Assembly: GCA_947072805.1 (NCBI GenBank)
Contig: CAMTJK010000113.1
Coordinates: forward strand, 1-10,625
DNA length: 10,625 nucleotides
Reading direction: 5' to 3'
Origin: an uncultured Prevotella sp.
GTDB taxonomy: Bacteria > Bacteroidota > Bacteroidia > Bacteroidales > Bacteroidaceae
In this document: one piece after another, positions 7,586 through 10,625 of the stretch
Layout: each line of letters starts with the position of its first letter
Numbering within the stretch: position 1 is the first letter of the stretch
The notes under the pieces: generated by a model
Database searches by the model: none
The model's input: only the letters and a program-made list of their open reading frames with translations
Told to the model about the DNA's origin: nothing
Made by a program: the position numbers and the translations under genes

Positions 7586-8923
7586 TTATTCCGGAATTTC
7601 TGCGTCTTCAAATTCCAGATTCCATATTGTGCAGACGTATTTTACAAAAGGCGATGGCATGTTGCTGATGCCCTTAATGGCAGATACGTACGCATTTTCA
7701 AGTGAGGTATTCACATCGTCAAGACCTACGCTTGCAAAGAATGTGTGGAAACTGTATGTGGCTGCCGTACGGTCGGTAGAGCCCAGCCATATATTGCGGA
7801 TGGAGCGGATGTTGTCGCGGAAGTCTGTAATAGAGTTGTAGCTGTAAGGCGATTCCACATACGACACGTCGCCGGCGGTGAAAGGATTGGCTATCTTTGC
7901 CGTTCCCACCTCGTTGCCTATGCCGAAGCAGCTGCCCTCATCGTCCGACAGTACCTGAGCAATGGCACTCTGCAGAGAGTTGAAGCTGCTTTTGCTCCCG
8001 GATATTCCGGCGTTGATGAGGTTGTCACCGTACGACAGTCCTGCTTCCGTGGTATAACCCAAACCGGCATTCTGCACCGTCTTCACACGGCTTGCATTGG
8101 CAGTAGTGACACCTTCCCATGCCACTTGTAGCTGGAATGTGCGCTGTTTGAGCAATGTGCATATGTCCTGGGCGTACTTCAGTTCCTGTGCGCCGGTAAT
8201 GTTTTCGAAATGCTTGTATGTATCCTTGCCTTTCAGTTCAGCCACGTTGCGTGGAGCACCGTTGCGGAAAAGTATGAACTCGAGTGCGTGGAAGCCCAGC
8301 ACGCTTGCCTCGTCACGTATTTCCTGTGTCATTCCGCTGTTGAAATAGCCGAGCAGCAGTGTGCGGTTGAGCGGCCATGAGTCGATGGTGGGGTCGATGT
8401 CGAAGTCGGAAGCGGCACCCATGAGGAATGCTTCGCTCAACTCCCAGTATGCGCGTGCCGACTTGAAGTGCTTGCAAGCTGTGTTTATCTGTTCCTGGGT
8501 GATGCTTTCGGTTGTGAGCCCATGAAGTGTCTGTTCGAGATTCTCCACATCGTTTGCGAGATTGGTATAAGTGGGCACTATTACGTTTTTTACCAGATTG
8601 CGAAGCACTTCGCGCAGATAGTTTTCCTGGGTTTCCGACAGTTGTGCAGATGCTATAATGCCGTTTGCATTCTCCAGTTCGGTACATAGCGATGAACATC
8701 CGTCTATTGCCGTCTCTCCGAATATTTTTTTGGAATAGCTGGCAGCATCGGTATTTGCAGGGTATGTCTCGTCGTCTACAATGGGCTGCGTTACTCTGAT
8801 ATTCATTTCATTGCTTCCGTCGCCGAGACTTCCTTCAGACTCTTCACTGTCGTTCTCCGAGCATGATGTGAAAATGAATCCTCCCAAAAGGATTGCCATG
8901 CTGATGCTAAGTAATTTCTTCAT
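7586..8923 (-). CDS. Imelysin-like (M75 family) lipoprotein, probable iron-binding
   Basis: A 445-residue lipoprotein of the imelysin / EfeO M75 family. The family signature GxHxxE is present as GFHALE (210-215), preceded by the characteristic block YWELSEAFLMGAASDFDIDP (159-178) and SWPLN. A second typical block is ESPYSYNSITDFRDNIRSI (357-375). Imelysin-like proteins are helical two-domain proteins linked to iron uptake rather than proven peptidases; the GxHxxE residues are proposed metal ligands (family knowledge). Lipobox FTSC with Cys21 is followed by SENDSEE, an acidic tract like the Bacteroidetes surface-export signal. It follows the porin gene by 62 bp and precedes the di-heme gene, so the three are likely co-transcribed. 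No cupredoxin domain is seen. The metal or ligand is not shown by the sequence. Confidence 0.94.
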   Translation of the reverse strand: MKKLLSISMAILLGGFIFTSCSENDSEESEGSLGDGSNEMNIRVTQPIVDDETYPANTDAASYSKKIFGETAIDGCSSLCTELENANGIIASAQLSETQENYLREVLRNLVKNVIVPTYTNLANDVENLEQTLHGLTTESITQEQINTACKHFKSARAYWELSEAFLMGAASDFDIDPTIDSWPLNRTLLLGYFNSGMTQEIRDEASVLGFHALEFILFRNGAPRNVAELKGKDTYKHFENITGAQELKYAQDICTLLKQRTFQLQVAWEGVTTANASRVKTVQNAGLGYTTEAGLSYGDNLINAGISGSKSSFNSLQSAIAQVLSDDEGSCFGIGNEVGTAKIANPFTAGDVSYVESPYSYNSITDFRDNIRSIRNIWLGSTDRTAATYSFHTFFASVGLDDVNTSLENAYVSAIKGISNMPSPFVKYVCTIWNLEFEDAEIPE

Positions 8924-8985
8924 TGTCTTTTAGTTTAAAAATGTTGATAACGATTATTGGTTTATAATGTTGATGCTTTGTGTTG

Positions 8986-10293
8986 TCAGAGGAACCACCC
9001 TTCGTAAGCCACTCCTATGCTTACGGATGGCTCGTCGTTGTATATGCTTTTGAGCAGGCGGTGGGAGTATTCTGCTTTCACTGCAACCTGCGGTACGGGA
9101 CGATAATTTATGCCTGCTGCAAAGCGTTTTACTTCTGTGTAGTCGTATGTCACGTTTTTGGTTGTCGATGCGTAGGGGTTGTATTGTTCGTAGCGTCCGA
9201 AGACATACAACTGTTGGTTGTCGGCTCTGAGAGACGATATCTGTGAGAACACGTCATAGCCTGCTTCTATGCCGACAGCATAGGCATTTTTGCTGACGAG
9301 GGCTGAATGATGGAACGGCGATTTCTTGTTTGTACGGTTATATATGTATTTCAGCTGGTCGGCTGCGCCGAGATAGCCGTAGTCCGCCTGTCCCCTTACT
9401 ATCCAGTTGTGTGCATTGTAGGTGAAGTCGAAGGCTCCCACTGCCACTATCCCCTTGTATTTCGCTTCAACGCCGTTGGCATTTCGGGGATAGCTGTTGC
9501 CTATGGAATGACCGTAATAGCCGCTAAGACCTATGCGCAAGCCCTTGATGGAGTAATTGTCTATGCGTAATGCTGCGCCGTATTTATTTGCTACCTCAAA
9601 CTCGAGCGGTGAAGAGGCACCCTTGTTTATCCATCCGGTGTTGGTGAAATTGTCGGCATTGAGACCTGCAAGAAACTGTAGCTCGTAGCGGAAGGCTGCA
9701 TAACGCCCCCAGAAGCTCACACCAGTCTGGTGCCAAGTGGACGGAAGTATGGTATTTTCGCCTTCCGGACGATATACGGTGAAGAAGTTTTGGGGTTCGT
9801 GATGGGCGTTGTTAAGACCAACGGGTACTACGATGTGTCCCATTCTTACGTTTGCCCATCCGGCGAATGACTTCTGAATCCAGAACTGTTCGAGTGCCAC
9901 TTCGCCGGCTTTCTCTGTTTCCTGTTCCCATTCGCCACCTTCTTCTTCTTCTTTCTCGTAGGCTACGCCTGTTCCTCCGTGTTCGAATTCTATTTCTGTA
10001 CCCATGCTCCAGCCTTTTCCGAAGTCGTAACCGATGTAGATTACTGCGTGAGGAATGTCAAACCGACCGTGTCCCGGATCGTTCTTGTGTTCTTCCGGTT
10101 GGCTGTAACGGCTCAGATGGTCACTGTAGAAGTTGCGGGTGAGGGCAATTTCGCCGTAGCCGCCCACAGAGAGCCTTTTACCTCCTGCATTCCGGTAAAC
10201 GCTGTCTGCAGCTGCACTTTGTGCCGAAGACGGTAAGCTCATGGTGGATAATGAAACGGCTAATGCCGATAGAATGAATATACGCTTGTTCAT
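8986..10293 (-). CDS. Outer-membrane porin (phosphate-selective porin O/P-like)
   Basis: A 435-residue protein with a cleavable signal peptide (1 to about 24, cleavage near PSSA-QS). It has a beta-barrel pattern throughout: alternating aromatic and small residues, many GYG, FDFTYN and AGINYRP-type strands, and a C-terminal WFL, as expected for an outer-membrane protein. It resembles the porin O/P superfamily. There is no TonB box or plug domain, so it is not a TonB-dependent receptor. A Glu-rich segment at 113-127 (nine Glu in fifteen residues) probably sits in a surface loop or at the pore mouth. It is first in the leftward operon, 62 bp before the imelysin gene, under the promoter at 10325-10356. 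The context suggests passage of iron or a small iron complex; the pore's true selectivity is unknown. Confidence 0.85.
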   Translation of the reverse strand: MNKRIFILSALAVSLSTMSLPSSAQSAAADSVYRNAGGKRLSVGGYGEIALTRNFYSDHLSRYSQPEEHKNDPGHGRFDIPHAVIYIGYDFGKGWSMGTEIEFEHGGTGVAYEKEEEEGGEWEQETEKAGEVALEQFWIQKSFAGWANVRMGHIVVPVGLNNAHHEPQNFFTVYRPEGENTILPSTWHQTGVSFWGRYAAFRYELQFLAGLNADNFTNTGWINKGASSPLEFEVANKYGAALRIDNYSIKGLRIGLSGYYGHSIGNSYPRNANGVEAKYKGIVAVGAFDFTYNAHNWIVRGQADYGYLGAADQLKYIYNRTNKKSPFHHSALVSKNAYAVGIEAGYDVFSQISSLRADNQQLYVFGRYEQYNPYASTTKNVTYDYTEVKRFAAGINYRPVPQVAVKAEYSHRLLKSIYNDEPSVSIGVAYEGWFL

Positions 10294-10324
10294 TTCTGAT
10301 GATTGTTAGTGATTTTTTCGATGG

Positions 10325-10356
10325 CAAAGGTAGGACGATTCCTAAATGTTTGCAAT
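10325..10356 (-). promoter_or_regulatory. Promoter of the porin-imelysin-di-heme-ccs operon
   Basis: Read on the minus strand, TACCTTTG (10332-10325) matches the Bacteroidetes -7 consensus TAnnTTTG exactly. ATTG (10356-10353) lies 20 bp upstream, the usual spacing for the -33 TTTG box (three of four bases match). Transcription would start near 10317-10321, giving a leader of about 25 nt before the porin ATG. No other matching pair was found in the three gaps further down the operon. Confidence 0.7.
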
Positions 10357-10367
10357 ACTTAAAAATC

Positions 10368-10392
10368 GTGAAATGTTATCAGACAATTTCAC
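10368..10392. promoter_or_regulatory. Inverted repeat behind the operon promoter (candidate operator)
   Basis: GTGAAAT (10368-10374) and ATTTCAC (10386-10392) are perfect 7-bp inverted arms with an 11-bp spacer. The centre, 10380, is about 60 bp upstream of the expected transcription start, a distance typical for an activator. The spacing does not match a CRP/FNR site, and it does not read as a classical Fur box. The regulator is unknown. Confidence 0.4.
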
Positions 10393-10625
10393 TGTTTGTA
10401 CAATCAATATACTGATTTATGATTACAAATGTACTTTTTTGAACAAGCAAGGCTTACGGTATTGCGTCGTAACTGCACTTAATGAAGGTTAATTTGTAAA
10501 GATATTTGGTCGAATTTAACATTTTTAAATCCGGCATTCTAGGTGTAAATTTTTGTTAATAAAAGTGAGCCGAATTATGCTCCCGACGGGTCGAAAAACG
10601 ATTACGCTTTTTTGGCAACGCCGTT
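10393..10625. other. AT-rich non-coding region at right edge
   Basis: No supported gene. There is a second minus-strand match to TAnnTTTG (10433-10426, TACATTTG) without a good -33 box, and a loose inverted pair GTACA (10398-10402) and TGTAC (10430-10434). The last 50 bp are more GC-rich and may touch a neighbouring gene: on the plus strand an ATG at 10577 stays open to the edge; on the minus strand a frame entering at the edge stops at 10602. Neither can be confirmed. Confidence 0.45.

Noticed and set aside
8940..8974. AATGTTGAT direct repeat in the porin to imelysin gap
   Set aside because: Two 9-bp copies in an AT-rich 62-bp spacer; too weak to assign a role.
10426..10433. Second TAnnTTTG match (TACATTTG, minus strand) before the porin
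   Set aside because: No TTTG-like box at 19-21 bp upstream; the match at 10325-10332 is better placed and spaced.
10577..10625. Possible start of a rightward gene at the edge (and a minus-strand frame ending at 10602)
   Set aside because: Too few codons to recognise anything, and both strands are equally open.
10294..10625. Classical Fur box upstream of the operon
   Set aside because: I looked for GATAATGATAATCATTATC-like sequence and saw none convincing; iron control is therefore not asserted from the DNA.

Overview
The window looks like chromosomal DNA from a Bacteroidales bacterium, most likely a Prevotella-like member of the Bacteroidetes. The evidence is a TAnnTTTG-type promoter, start codons with little or no Shine-Dalgarno sequence, two lipoproteins with an acidic export signal after the lipobox cysteine, a fused ResB/CcsA cytochrome c maturation protein, and the sequence style of the genes. 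No phage, transposase, CRISPR, rRNA or tRNA was seen.

Layout, left to right. Positions 1-421 are non-coding; they hold an imperfect hairpin, an intergenic repeat copy and a 12-bp tandem duplication. Then come two rightward housekeeping-type genes: ligA (NAD-dependent DNA ligase, start probably at 497, just after a -7 promoter element) and, after a 187-bp gap that holds a second copy of the intergenic repeat, a free-standing B3/B4-domain protein related to the editing domain of phenylalanyl-tRNA synthetase beta. This gene converges, 16 bp apart, on a leftward block of four genes.

The leftward block fills 3391-10293 and reads as one operon. In transcription order it encodes an outer-membrane porin, an imelysin-like (M75, GxHxxE) lipoprotein, a di-heme c-type oxidoreductase lipoprotein of the DUF1111/DHOR family (two CXXCH motifs), and a fused ResB-CcsA cytochrome c synthase. 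A good Bacteroidetes promoter (10325-10356) lies just upstream of the porin, and a 7-bp inverted repeat sits directly behind it at an activator-like distance. Two stem-loops separate the imelysin and di-heme genes.

How the genes may work together (inference): the porin admits a substrate through the outer membrane, the imelysin-like lipoprotein binds iron or an iron compound at the cell surface, the di-heme enzyme does redox chemistry on it, and the last gene attaches the hemes to the di-heme enzyme. The pairing of an M75 protein with a heme peroxidase-like protein recalls EfeO/EfeB of the EfeUOB iron system, but with a c-type di-heme enzyme in place of the DyP peroxidase. This cassette is the most interesting content of the window. 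Its individual families are known; its joint function is not shown by the sequence.
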